NCBI RefSeq assembly: GCF_015356865.1
Contig: NZ_JAAFZA010000098.1
Span: 1-36,138 of the forward strand
From: Catenulispora pinisilvae
GTDB taxonomy: Bacteria > Actinomycetota > Actinomycetes > Streptomycetales > Catenulisporaceae
Direction of reading: 5' to 3'
Length of the DNA: 36,138 nt
Part shown: one piece after another, positions 22,983-31,338 of the stretch
Layout of the letters: each line of letters starts with the position of its first letter
Position numbering within the stretch: the first letter of the stretch is position 1
The notes under the pieces: model-generated
The model's input: the letters and a program-made list of their open reading frames with translations, nothing else
Databases searched by the model: none
What the model was told of the DNA's origin: nothing
Position numbers and translations under genes: made by a program

Positions 22983-23101
22983 GGCTTGTTCCCTTCTCGA
23001 AGTGCGCTGTCTGTGACGCCCGCGGTGGCCGCGATCACGATGCCGCCGTTGTGGATGCCGCAGTTGTCTTCGACGAAGACCATGGCGGACGGGCGTGGCA
23101 C
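22979..23101 (-). CDS. small peptide (40 aa), unrecognised
   Basis: A 40-codon frame starts at GTG 23101 (or ATG 23083, giving 34 residues) and ends with a TGA that overlaps the next gene's ATG. Its C-terminal part reads VEDNCGIHNGGIVIAATAG followed by VTDSALREGNKP. It begins 27 bp after the SARP stop and fits exactly between SARP and the peptidoglycan-binding gene. I recognise no family. It has no signal peptide; one cysteine and an NGG glycine stretch are notable. It may be a leader peptide, a small regulator or a peptide precursor. Coupling and tight packing argue that it is translated; without homologues this stays uncertain. Confidence 0.5.
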   Translation of the reverse strand: MPRPSAMVFVEDNCGIHNGGIVIAATAGVTDSALREGNKP

Positions 23102-23128
23102 CTCTGTGCGACGGTTGTGGCAGCCCGG

Positions 23129-23893
23129 TCAGGCCGCGCGCTCGAAGACCAGGTCGTCGCCGGACAGGATGGACTGGTGCACCCGCGCCAGCTCCGGCCC
23201 CGGCTCGACGCCGAGCTCGTCGATGAGCAGCCGCCGCGCCGATCGGTAGACGGCCAGCGCCTCGACGCGACGGCCGGTGCGGGACAGGGACAGCATCAGC
23301 TGGGCGTGGAAGCGTTCGTGCAACGGGTGAACCGCCACGAGGGTCTGGAGCTGTGGCACCACCGAGTGATGGCGGCCCAGGCGGAGTTCCGCGTCCAGCC
23401 GGGACTCCAGCACCTGGAGCCGCAGCTGTTCCAAGCGCGGCACCACGGTCCTGGACAGCAGTTGGGACGGCACGTCCAGAAGCGGCTGCGCGCGCCACAG
23501 ACTCAAAGCCCGCTCGGCCGTGTCGGCCACGGCCATCCAGACCCCGGCGCGCCGCTGCTCGGCCGCGTCCCGGCACAGGGTCTCGAAGCGGTGCACGTCG
23601 AGTTCGTGGTCTGCGACCTCCAGCGCGTAGCCGGGCGCCCGGGCCTGGAGCCGCAACGGGTCCGACGTCTGGAGGCTGCGACGCAGCCGCATCACGTGGC
23701 TGCGCAAGGTCTGCGCGTAGCCCTTCGGCGGCACCCCGTCCCAGACCGTCTCGGCGAGTTCGTCCACCGAGATCGGGCGGTTGGGGTTCAGAAGCAGCGT
23801 GGCCAGCAGCACCCGCTGGCGTGGACCGGTGACCGGTTGCCAGCGGCCGCCGGCGTCGGTGACCTCAAGTGGACCAAGAAGCCTGAACTGCAT
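23129..23893 (-). CDS. SARP-family (BTAD) transcriptional regulator
   Basis: The 254-residue protein has the AfsR/SARP plan without an ATPase domain. The OmpR-like winged helix is at about residues 1-95 (MQFRLLGPLEVTDAGG, RQRVLLATLLLNPNRPISVDELAETVW, GYAQTLRSHVMRLRRSL, PGYALEV). The all-helical BTAD domain follows (FETLCRDAAEQRRAG, LLDVPSQLLSRTVVPRLEQLRLQVLESRLDAELRLGRH, HPLHERFHAQLMLSLSRTGRRVEALAVYRSARRLL, ELGVEPGPELARVHQSIL). SARPs activate promoters by binding direct heptamers set one helical turn apart; such an array lies upstream. The start is ATG 23893, preceded by GGGGAG. It leads an operon with the small peptide and the peptidoglycan-binding gene. Confidence 0.92.
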   Translation of the reverse strand: MQFRLLGPLEVTDAGGRWQPVTGPRQRVLLATLLLNPNRPISVDELAETVWDGVPPKGYAQTLRSHVMRLRRSLQTSDPLRLQARAPGYALEVADHELDVHRFETLCRDAAEQRRAGVWMAVADTAERALSLWRAQPLLDVPSQLLSRTVVPRLEQLRLQVLESRLDAELRLGRHHSVVPQLQTLVAVHPLHERFHAQLMLSLSRTGRRVEALAVYRSARRLLIDELGVEPGPELARVHQSILSGDDLVFERAA

Positions 23894-24085
23894 AGCCAAC
23901 TCCCCGTGCGAGTACGGGCACTGCGACCGTTGGGCCGCCGTGCCGATCTGTCATTGGAGGACCGTGCGGTACTGGTGCCAGCGGAGTCCCGATGCCCGCG
24001 TGGCTTCGAGCATCGCCGGTCGCCGTCTGATCGGCGTAAGATCCAAGCAAGATCGAAATAGCGAGATCGATATTGCGGGGGCGGG

Positions 24086-24168
24086 TTCGCGCCGAGTTCG
24101 GGCCGAGTTCGGGCCGGGGTTTGCCGGGTTCGGGCCGGCGGTTTGCCGGGCTTGTGCCGGGTTCGTGC
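24086..24168. promoter_or_regulatory. array of about 11-bp direct repeats, candidate SARP binding region
   Basis: TTCGCGCCGAG, TTCGGGCCGAG and TTCGGGCCGGG follow head to tail at 24086, 24097 and 24108. Degenerate copies (TTTGCCGGG, TTCGGGCC, TTGTGCC, TTCGTGC) continue at 24120, 24129, 24142, 24152 and 24162, mostly 9-13 bp apart. SARP sites have this helical-turn spacing. It lies between the divergent SARP and LAL genes. The rest of the 357-bp gap holds an AT-richer stretch at 24030-24075 but no clear promoter. Confidence 0.5.
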
Positions 24169-24250
24169 GGCACTTGCCCGTTGCGTCCCCTCAATCTGCT
24201 GTTGGACTGGAATACCGGCTCTCGGAATTGGAGAGTCATACTTTGTGTCG

Positions 24251-27154
24251 ATGCCACTCATCAGTCCCTCGCGTTTCGACGGGCCTCTGGTGGAACGGGA
24301 CGCGGAAGTCGCGCGTCTGGAGCAGGTCGTCAGTCTGCTGCGCTCGGGGCGTGGGGCCATCCTGGAGATCGTCGGCGATCCCGGCCTGGGGAAGACCAGC
24401 CTGCTGGCCGTCCTCGCCGGGATGGTCGCCGGATCCGGGGCCCGGCTGGCCCGGGGCCACGCGATCCGCGGTGACGCGGTCCGCGCCGATGCCGTTCCCG
24501 GCCAGATTCTCCGCAGCGCCTGGGAGGAACACCCAGACCTGGCCAGATTAGGCGGCACGGGTGCGTTGGACCCGCAGTCGGCCCGGGCCCTGGCGACCAC
24601 TTGGGCCGACGGAGCCGGCGGCGCGGTGTTACTCGACGACGTGCAGTGGTGCGATCCCAGGTCGGTCGAGATCGCCGTGCGGCTGGTCCGCAACCCGGTG
24701 CCGGGACCGTTCCTGCTGGCCCTGTCGCACCGCCCCCGGCAGACGAACCCGGCGTTGCTGGACGCGTTGGACGACGGCGTCCGCATCGGCACCGTGACCC
24801 GGGTCGTCGTGCCGCCGCTGACCCCGGACGCGATGTGCGAGCTGATCGGCCGCTGGTCCGGCGCCTTGGCCGCGAACGGCGCCCTGACCGCGAACGGCGC
24901 CCTGGAGCAGGACGAGACCCACGACCGCAGGCTGGGCGACGCGGCGGGCGGCAGCCCCCGCAATCTCAGGATCCTGCTGGCGGCCGGCTGGGACCCGGTG
25001 CTGTGGCCGTTCCGGGCCGGCGGCGACCCCGGCGGGCTGGTGCGCGAGGCGGCGGCGCTGACCTCCGAACTGGACCTCCTCTCGGCCGATGCCGGCGCGG
25101 TCCTGCGCGGTGCGGCCATTCTGGGCGACCCGTTCCGGCCCGAGGACGTCACCGAAGTCTGCGACCTCCCGGCCGACCGGGTCCTGGCCGCGCTCGGCGA
25201 GCTGTCGCAAGCCGATCTGGTGCGGCAGCGCGGGCACAGCGAGTTCGCGTTCCGCGATCCGGTGCTGGGGCACGTCGTCCACGAACACGCCAGCTTGTCC
25301 GAACAGTCGGTGGGGCATCGGCGCGCGCTGGACCTGCTCGCCAGCCGGCAGACCGCCGCCGCGGTGTTGGCACGGCACGCCGAACACCTGCTGGGCACCG
25401 ACTCCGGCACCGCCGCGCCGATCCTGGCCCGGGCCGCCGCCGAGGTGGTGGCCCGGGACCCGGCCGCCGCGGCGCACTGGTCGGGGCTGGCTCTGGACTA
25501 CATCCCCCACGGCGGCCACGCGCGCGCCGAGGTGGAGATCCTGCGAGCCCGGGCGCTGATCGCCGTGGGCCGGTTGGACGAAGCCAGGACCCTGGTTCAC
25601 GAGGTGCTGGGCCACGTCTCGGAACTGCCGTGGCAGATAGCGCTGCGGGCGTACGGGGCGGCGGCGGACGTCGAGCGCCTGCTGTGCCGGTACTCCGAGG
25701 CCGAGGCCATCGCCGCCACGGCGCTCAGCCTCCTGCCGGCCCGGGAGGAGGGCGGCTCGCTCCCGCTGGAGGCCGTGATGATGGTCTACGAGTACGCGCT
25801 GGTCCAGTCGCTGCGCGGGGACCACATCCAGGCCCGCGAGGTGATCCGCAACGCGGTGGACACCTCCGCCCGCCCGGTGCACCCGACGGAGATCGCGATC
25901 CGCTGCCTGGAGGTGTGTCAGGATGCTTATGTCGGGGACGTCGCCGTCGCCCTGCGGGGGATGCAGCAGTGCGCCGCCGCGGTGGACGCGCTGGCCGATC
26001 CCCAGGCGGGTCAGTCCCCTGAGATGTTCGTGACGCTGGGCACCGGCGAGCTCTACCTTGAGCGATTCGACGACGCCGCGCGGCATTTGCAGCGTGGGCT
26101 GAAGGTCGCCAGCGGCGGCGCCCAGCTACACGTGGTCCTGCACGGACTGCTCGGACTCGCCGCCGTCGAGCTGTTCACCGGCCGCCTGGAGACGGCCACG
26201 CAGTGGGCCGTCCAGGCCGAGAAACTGGCCACCGCCATCGGTTCCCAGGAAGGCGCCGGCCTGGCCAAGGCGATCCGAGCATCGGCGACGATCTGGACCC
26301 GCGGCCAGCACGACCTCCCGGAGATCCTGGCGCTGGCCGAGTCCGCGATCGCCGACGTCGAATCAGACCACAGCTGGTGGGCCCTGAGCGCACTCGGTCT
26401 GGCCGCGCAGGTGCAACTCCTCGGCGGCGACCCCGAGGGCGCCTTGCGCACGATGCTGGAACGGGCCGACGTCGAGGACGTCGCGGCGGCCCAACCCGCC
26501 CTGGAACCCTCGCTCAAGGGCGTGATGGCGCTGGCGGCCCTGCGCTGCGGCGACCTCCCAGCCGCCCGCGGCTGGACCGAGCAAGCCGAAGCCGCCGCCG
26601 CACGCCTGTCCCTGACCGGCCAGACCGCCAGCGCCATCCGCGCCCGAGCCGCCCTCCACCTCGCCGACGGCCACCCCGACCTCGCCGTCGACCTCTTCGA
26701 ACGGGCCGCCGACCGCTTCGACCGAGCCGGAGCCCCGATCCAACGAGCCTGGACCCAGGCCATGGGCGCCGCCGCCGCCGACGCGGCCCAAGGCCACGAC
26801 GCCGCCCTGGTCTGGCTGGACGCCGCCGCGGCCGCCGCCGACGCCCTCGGCGCCCTCTGGGTCCGCGAGGACACAGCCCGCGCCCGTGCCGAACTGCAAA
26901 CCGGCCGCACCGACACCAAGCAGCCGCCCCGCTCCGACGCCGACGCCCTGCTCGGCATGCTGAGCGAGCGCGAGCGCGAGATCGCGGAGCTCGCCGCCGC
27001 GGGACTACGGTCGCGCGAGATAGCGCAGCGGCTGTTTCTCAGCCCCCGAACAGTCGAGGCACATTTGGGACGGGTGTATCGCCGACTCGGGGTGTCGTCG
27101 CGGGGGGAGTTGCCGCGGATCATTGGGAATGTGGGTGGCGAGGCTGCGGATTGA
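24251..27154 (+). CDS. LAL-family (large ATP-binding LuxR) transcriptional regulator
   Basis: The 967-residue regulator has an N-terminal AAA-type ATPase (Walker A GDPGLGKTSLL at about 42; Walker B AVLLDDVQW at about 126), a long helical TPR-like middle (about 330-880), and a C-terminal LuxR helix-turn-helix (LSEREREIAELAAAGLRSREIAQRLFLSPRTVEAHLGRVYRRLGV, about 905-950). LAL proteins are often pathway-specific activators. Codons 100 (24548) and 127 (24629) are TTA, very rare in such genomes and read in streptomycetes by the bldA tRNA, so its translation may be developmentally timed. The start is ATG 24251 or GTG 24245. It is divergent from the SARP gene. Confidence 0.92.
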   Translation: MPLISPSRFDGPLVERDAEVARLEQVVSLLRSGRGAILEIVGDPGLGKTSLLAVLAGMVAGSGARLARGHAIRGDAVRADAVPGQILRSAWEEHPDLARLGGTGALDPQSARALATTWADGAGGAVLLDDVQWCDPRSVEIAVRLVRNPVPGPFLLALSHRPRQTNPALLDALDDGVRIGTVTRVVVPPLTPDAMCELIGRWSGALAANGALTANGALEQDETHDRRLGDAAGGSPRNLRILLAAGWDPVLWPFRAGGDPGGLVREAAALTSELDLLSADAGAVLRGAAILGDPFRPEDVTEVCDLPADRVLAALGELSQADLVRQRGHSEFAFRDPVLGHVVHEHASLSEQSVGHRRALDLLASRQTAAAVLARHAEHLLGTDSGTAAPILARAAAEVVARDPAAAAHWSGLALDYIPHGGHARAEVEILRARALIAVGRLDEARTLVHEVLGHVSELPWQIALRAYGAAADVERLLCRYSEAEAIAATALSLLPAREEGGSLPLEAVMMVYEYALVQSLRGDHIQAREVIRNAVDTSARPVHPTEIAIRCLEVCQDAYVGDVAVALRGMQQCAAAVDALADPQAGQSPEMFVTLGTGELYLERFDDAARHLQRGLKVASGGAQLHVVLHGLLGLAAVELFTGRLETATQWAVQAEKLATAIGSQEGAGLAKAIRASATIWTRGQHDLPEILALAESAIADVESDHSWWALSALGLAAQVQLLGGDPEGALRTMLERADVEDVAAAQPALEPSLKGVMALAALRCGDLPAARGWTEQAEAAAARLSLTGQTASAIRARAALHLADGHPDLAVDLFERAADRFDRAGAPIQRAWTQAMGAAAADAAQGHDAALVWLDAAAAAADALGALWVREDTARARAELQTGRTDTKQPPRSDADALLGMLSEREREIAELAAAGLRSREIAQRLFLSPRTVEAHLGRVYRRLGVSSRGELPRIIGNVGGEAAD

Positions 27155-27247
27155 GTTTCACGATGGACAGCTCGACCGAGGTCGGTGGACATCAGCAGGA
27201 TCCGCATGCCGATCGACGATCAGGACGTGCCTCCTAAAGTGACGCCC

Positions 27248-27802
27248 ATGCACATCGAACTGGATCCGCCGAACGGCATCACTGGCTTCCGCTTCGGCAT
27301 GCCCGTCGACGAGATCAAGGAAGCGGCCGCGGCCCTCGGCGAGATCAGGGTCAGCAACGAGGGCCTGCCGAGGAAGTGGAGCTTCATGCAGGTCTACACG
27401 CGGCTCCCGCAGTTCGACATCCTGTTCTCCTCGGAGGACGGCAAGACCCTGACCTCGCTGGACATCGCGCGCCCGTACGAGGACGACGCGGACGTGACGG
27501 TGACGTGGCGCGGCATCGACGTGTTCCGGACTCCGGCCCGCGAGCTGATGGGGCAGATCGAGGCGGCGGGCTACCCGGTCGACTACCGGGAGAAGTCCCA
27601 CCCGCTTGTCCCGGGACTCTCACTCGGCCTCAACTGGAATCCCCGCGACGACATCCCGTTCGACGGCGACATCGACGGCGACATCGACGAAGACGATGAC
27701 CCGGACGACGACGCGATGCCGGTGTACCTCCGCGGCATCCTGGCCGCGCCGGCCGAGTACTACGACGAGGTGCTCGCCGAGATCGCGGCCATGGGCCTGT
27801 GA
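27248..27802 (+). CDS. hypothetical protein with acidic Asp-rich insert
   Basis: I do not recognise a characterised family. The 184-residue protein starts MHIELDPPNGITGFRFGMP; the frame is open to 27185, so an earlier ATG (27209) is possible. It looks soluble, with strands such as WSFMQVYTRLPQFDILFSS and a segment PLVPGLSLGLNWN. An acidic run (DGDIDGDIDEDDDPDDD, about residues 138-154) is encoded by a tandem GACGGCGACATC repeat and might bind cations. Similar short proteins with this start are common as hypotheticals in actinomycetes. It stands alone, between the LAL gene and a strong hairpin. Confidence 0.65.
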   Translation: MHIELDPPNGITGFRFGMPVDEIKEAAAALGEIRVSNEGLPRKWSFMQVYTRLPQFDILFSSEDGKTLTSLDIARPYEDDADVTVTWRGIDVFRTPARELMGQIEAAGYPVDYREKSHPLVPGLSLGLNWNPRDDIPFDGDIDGDIDEDDDPDDDAMPVYLRGILAAPAEYYDEVLAEIAAMGL

Positions 27803-27832
27803 CCTGACGGGTCGCCGGTCGCGGCCGCTACT

Positions 27833-27880
27833 CCGGCCGAAAGGACTGCTCCGATCCGCCAGATCAGTACTTTCGGCCGG
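27833..27880 (+). terminator. large hairpin before the ABC operon
   Basis: CCGGCCGAAAG (27833-27843) pairs exactly with CTTTCGGCCGG (27870-27880). After one mismatch the stem continues ACTG/CAGT around a 16-base loop. It lies 31 bp after the hypothetical gene and about 100 bp before the ABC operon. It probably terminates the upstream transcript, but a structured leader of the operon is also possible. Confidence 0.65.
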
Positions 27881-27977
27881 TACGAGCACCGGTCAGCGTG
27901 AGCAGGCTTGAGGGCATGCAACGAGACATTGACGCATCCTGCGCCAGCGCGGTGCCTGAGCTAGTCAGCAGGTGGAC

Positions 27978-28676
27978 ATGAACGAGTCCACCTGGGCCCG
28001 CCTCCACCTGGAGCTGCGGGTCACCGGCATCGCCGCGCCGGTCACGGCGCTGGCGGCACCGCTGGCCGGGGCGGTCCTGGTGACCACTCTGTACGCGACC
28101 GGGGCCGGCACTCACAATCTGGACAAGGCCGCCGGTGTGGTGCTGGCGGGTTTTGCTCCGCTCGGCGCCGCCATCGCGGCCTCGTCGGTCGTGGGGCGTG
28201 ATCCCGGTGCCGAGCTGGTCATGACCGCCACGGTCTATCGCAGGGTGCTGTTCCTGCGAGCCGGTCTGGTGGCGGCTGCGGCGGCAGTGGCCACGCTGCT
28301 GGACGCGGTCGCGTTCCACGCCATGGGCGCGTGGCCCGAGGGGCAGGGGACCGGCGGTTACGTCCTGGTGTGGGCCCCGCCGATGATCTGGCTGGTCGCG
28401 CTGGCGATGCTCATCGCGGTCGCGCTGCGCAGCTCGGCCGCCGCCAGCGGCTTGGTCGGCGGCGTGTGGCTGGCCCAGATCCTCATGGATCGCGTCATTC
28501 GGACCAACTCGGTGCTGCGGGCGCAGTCCATGTTCATGGGCGTCGCCGACCGGGTCCCGGCGCACGAGTGGAACGTCAACCGGATCGCCCTGCCCGCGGT
28601 CGGTGTCGCCGCCGTCGTCGTGTCCGGGGTGCTGCTGAGGCGTCCCGAACGGTTCCTGGGCAGGGATGCCGCATGA
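27978..28676 (+). CDS. ABC exporter permease subunit 1
   Basis: The 232-residue protein is hydrophobic with about six membrane helices (TGIAAPVTALAAPLAGAVLVT, AAGVVLAGFAPLGAAIAASS, LRAGLVAAAAAVATLLDAV, YVLVWAPPMIWLVALAMLIAV, ASGLVGGVWLAQIL, ALPAVGVAAVVVSGVLL). The segment VVGRDPGAELVMTATVYRR between helices resembles the coupling loop of ABC-2-type permeases. AGGTGG lies just before ATG 27978. Its stop overlaps the ATG of the next permease gene (ATGA). A TAGTCAG half-site lies 10-16 bp upstream of the start. The substrate of the transporter is not evident. Confidence 0.8.
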   Translation: MNESTWARLHLELRVTGIAAPVTALAAPLAGAVLVTTLYATGAGTHNLDKAAGVVLAGFAPLGAAIAASSVVGRDPGAELVMTATVYRRVLFLRAGLVAAAAAVATLLDAVAFHAMGAWPEGQGTGGYVLVWAPPMIWLVALAMLIAVALRSSAAASGLVGGVWLAQILMDRVIRTNSVLRAQSMFMGVADRVPAHEWNVNRIALPAVGVAAVVVSGVLLRRPERFLGRDAA

Positions 28677-29481
28677 CCGCCGTCCTTGAGCGGACCACCG
28701 CGCCGACGGCGGCTCAGGGCTGGTGGGCGAAGACCCGCGCGGCCGCCCGCTACGAGTACCTGATGCAGGTGCGCCGCCCGGCCGTCTGGGTGGTCGTGAT
28801 CGGGCTGATCGCCCTGCGCTGCGCCGCGCCCCTGCCGGTGAACATCGGCAGCGTCACGGATCACGCCGCGCTGGTCTCGGACTGGGCAGGCAACTTCATG
28901 GAGCTGGGCCCGATCGGCGTCGGCGCCGTCCTCGCCGACCGCGTCCGACGGGAGGCCCGGCTGGAGCTGAACGACCTCCTGGCCTCCACGCCCACCGGCA
29001 TCGGCCCACGCCTGTGGGGCAAGGCCATCGGCGCCGGCGCGGCGACCATCACGCCGTTCGCCCTGTGCTGGGCGGCCCTGCTCGGCTACCTGTCCACCAA
29101 GCACGGGGCCGGAGTGATCCCGGTCGGCATCGAGGTCTTCGCCACCGTCTTCCTGCCCGGACTGATCTTCGTGACGGCCTTCTCGCTCACCGTCCCGTTC
29201 CTGACCGGGCCCGTGCTGTTCCGGCTGGGCCTGTTCGGCTACTGGGTCTGGGGAAACATGGTCGGCCCGGACTACGGAATCCCCACCCCCGCCGGCACGC
29301 CCTTCGAAGCCATCGGCGAATACCCGATCGGCGCCTGGTTCCACGGCTTCATGTTCGACGCCCGCGAGCGGGGATGGAACGCGACCAGTGCCGACGCCGT
29401 CATCAGCATCGCCTTCCTGCTCCTCACGGCGCTCGCCGCCCTCGCGACCGCCCACTACGTGCTCAACCGGAGGAGCCCGTC

Positions 29482-29485
<4 letters not shown>
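28673..29485 (+). CDS. ABC exporter permease subunit 2
   Basis: The 270-residue membrane protein has about six helices (AVWVVVIGLIALRCAAPL, FMELGPIGVGAVLA, AIGAGAATITPFALCWAALLGYL, VFATVFLPGLIFVTAFSLTVPF, GPVLFRLGLFGYWVWGNMV, AVISIAFLLLTALAALATA) and a cytoplasmic loop DRVRREARLELNDLLASTPTGI of the ABC-2 permease type. It should pair with the preceding subunit in one exporter. It starts inside the stop of subunit 1 and ends inside the start of the ATPase gene, so the three are tightly coupled. Confidence 0.85.
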
Positions 29486-30450
<965 letters not shown>

Positions 30451-30481
30451 CCCCAGCTCATCAAGACTCAAGGACCAGCAG

Positions 30482-30649
30482 ATGCCGCATCAGCCACTCA
30501 CCGCCGTCCTGACCGCCGCCAAGGTCACCGGCTTCCACCCCGGGCCCGCCTTCTACGCGGAGTGGGTCCTCATCATCGGCGCCATCATCGGCCTTCCCTT
30601 CTACATCACCCGCCTGGTACGTGATTACCGCAAGCGTCAACGTCGTTGA
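30482..30649 (+). CDS. small single-span membrane protein in the ABC operon
   Basis: A 55-codon frame starts at ATG 30482, 31 bp after the ATPase stop, with AAGGA well placed upstream. The protein has a polar start (MPHQPLTAVLTAAKVTG), one membrane helix (WVLIIGAIIGLPFYITRLV) and a basic tail (RDYRKRQRR). I recognise no family; by position it is probably an accessory subunit of the exporter or a modulator of it. Its last codons and stop are part of a short CGTCAACGTCGTTGAACGTC duplication. The tail's positive charge suggests a cytoplasmic C-terminus. Confidence 0.7.
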   Translation: MPHQPLTAVLTAAKVTGFHPGPAFYAEWVLIIGAIIGLPFYITRLVRDYRKRQRR

Positions 30650-30678
30650 ACGTCGTCGGCGCTGCCGTATACTGGCAG
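30646..30678 (+). promoter_or_regulatory. MarR gene promoter with operator over the -10
   Basis: TTGAAC (30646-30651), 16 bp, TATACT (30668-30673) is a good housekeeping-type promoter. The -10 sits in the centre of the palindrome CTGCC-GTATACT-GGCAG (30662-30678), so a bound repressor would block it. MarR autoregulation is the simplest reading. A CTGACTAGTT element lies just downstream (30691). Confidence 0.6.
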
Positions 30679-30782
30679 TAGTAACGATGCCTGACTAGTT
30701 CGGCCGGCCCAGAGGCTGACGGCGGCGTTGCCATAAGGTGTGAGGCTGGTGGGACTAGGCGAGCGACGGAGCCGAGGGCGGT

Positions 30783-31223
30783 ATGGACGACGGACAGCGG
30801 GTTGATCTAGGGGTGTCGTTGTTCATCCCGTACCGGTACACCGAGGACCGGCTCTTCCGGGCCCTGCAGGATGCCGGGTTCGACGACTGGACGCTCGCCC
30901 AGTGCCGAGTCTTCCAGCGCGTCGCCCCGGACGGCTCGCGCCTGAAAGACCTCGCCGACCAGGCGCAAATGACCAAGCAAAGCGCCAGCGTGATGGTCGA
31001 CCAGCTCGAACACCTCGGCTACGTCCGCAGGACCCCCGACCCCACGGACGGCCGTGCCCGGCTGATCGTGATCGAGGAACGCGGCCGGCGCGCGGTCAAG
31101 GTGGCCATGGACACGCTCGATGAGATCTACGCGGAGTGGAAGACCTACCTCGGCACCCGCAACTTCACGTTGCTGCACGAGATTCTCGATCAACTCCGCG
31201 AGATCACCGACCCCTACGCTTGA
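30783..31223 (+). CDS. MarR-family transcriptional regulator
   Basis: This 146-residue protein is a typical MarR winged helix: LAQCRVFQRVAPDGSRLKDLADQAQMTKQSASVMVDQLEHLGYVRRTPDPTDGRARLIVIEERG (about residues 37-100), with the wing at DPTDGRAR and dimerisation helices at both ends. It probably represses its own promoter and the surrounding detoxification genes until an aromatic or electrophilic compound binds. There is no cysteine positioned as in OhrR; the single Cys is near residue 41. The start is ATG 30783. Confidence 0.92.
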   Translation: MDDGQRVDLGVSLFIPYRYTEDRLFRALQDAGFDDWTLAQCRVFQRVAPDGSRLKDLADQAQMTKQSASVMVDQLEHLGYVRRTPDPTDGRARLIVIEERGRRAVKVAMDTLDEIYAEWKTYLGTRNFTLLHEILDQLREITDPYA

Positions 31224-31238
31224 TGTGACTCTTTCATC

Positions 31239-31253
31239 AATGATCCTGACGAT
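31239..31253 (+). repeat. 15-mer shared with the region at 33969
   Basis: AATGATCCTGACGAT occurs here and at 33969-33983 on the same strand, with related flanks (TGACT and TTCAT before; TCC and TGGGC after). It is a duplicated regulatory or leader segment. Confidence 0.8.
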
Positions 31254-31338
31254 GCTCCGGCGTGGATGGGCCATTGCCACAATGCACGGTGTCAGAGCAC
31301 GGTGCCAGACGAGCCACACCGGTCAGTCCTCGGCGCCT

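Noticed and set aside
23103..23576. Extension of the peptidoglycan-binding frame up to 23576
   Set aside because: This part is antisense-frame shadow of the SARP gene on the same strand; signal peptide and coupling fix the start at 22982.
24629..26086. Minus-strand ORF of 485 codons opposite the LAL gene
   Set aside because: The LAL domains on the plus strand are clear; the minus frame shows no domain and is a codon-bias shadow.
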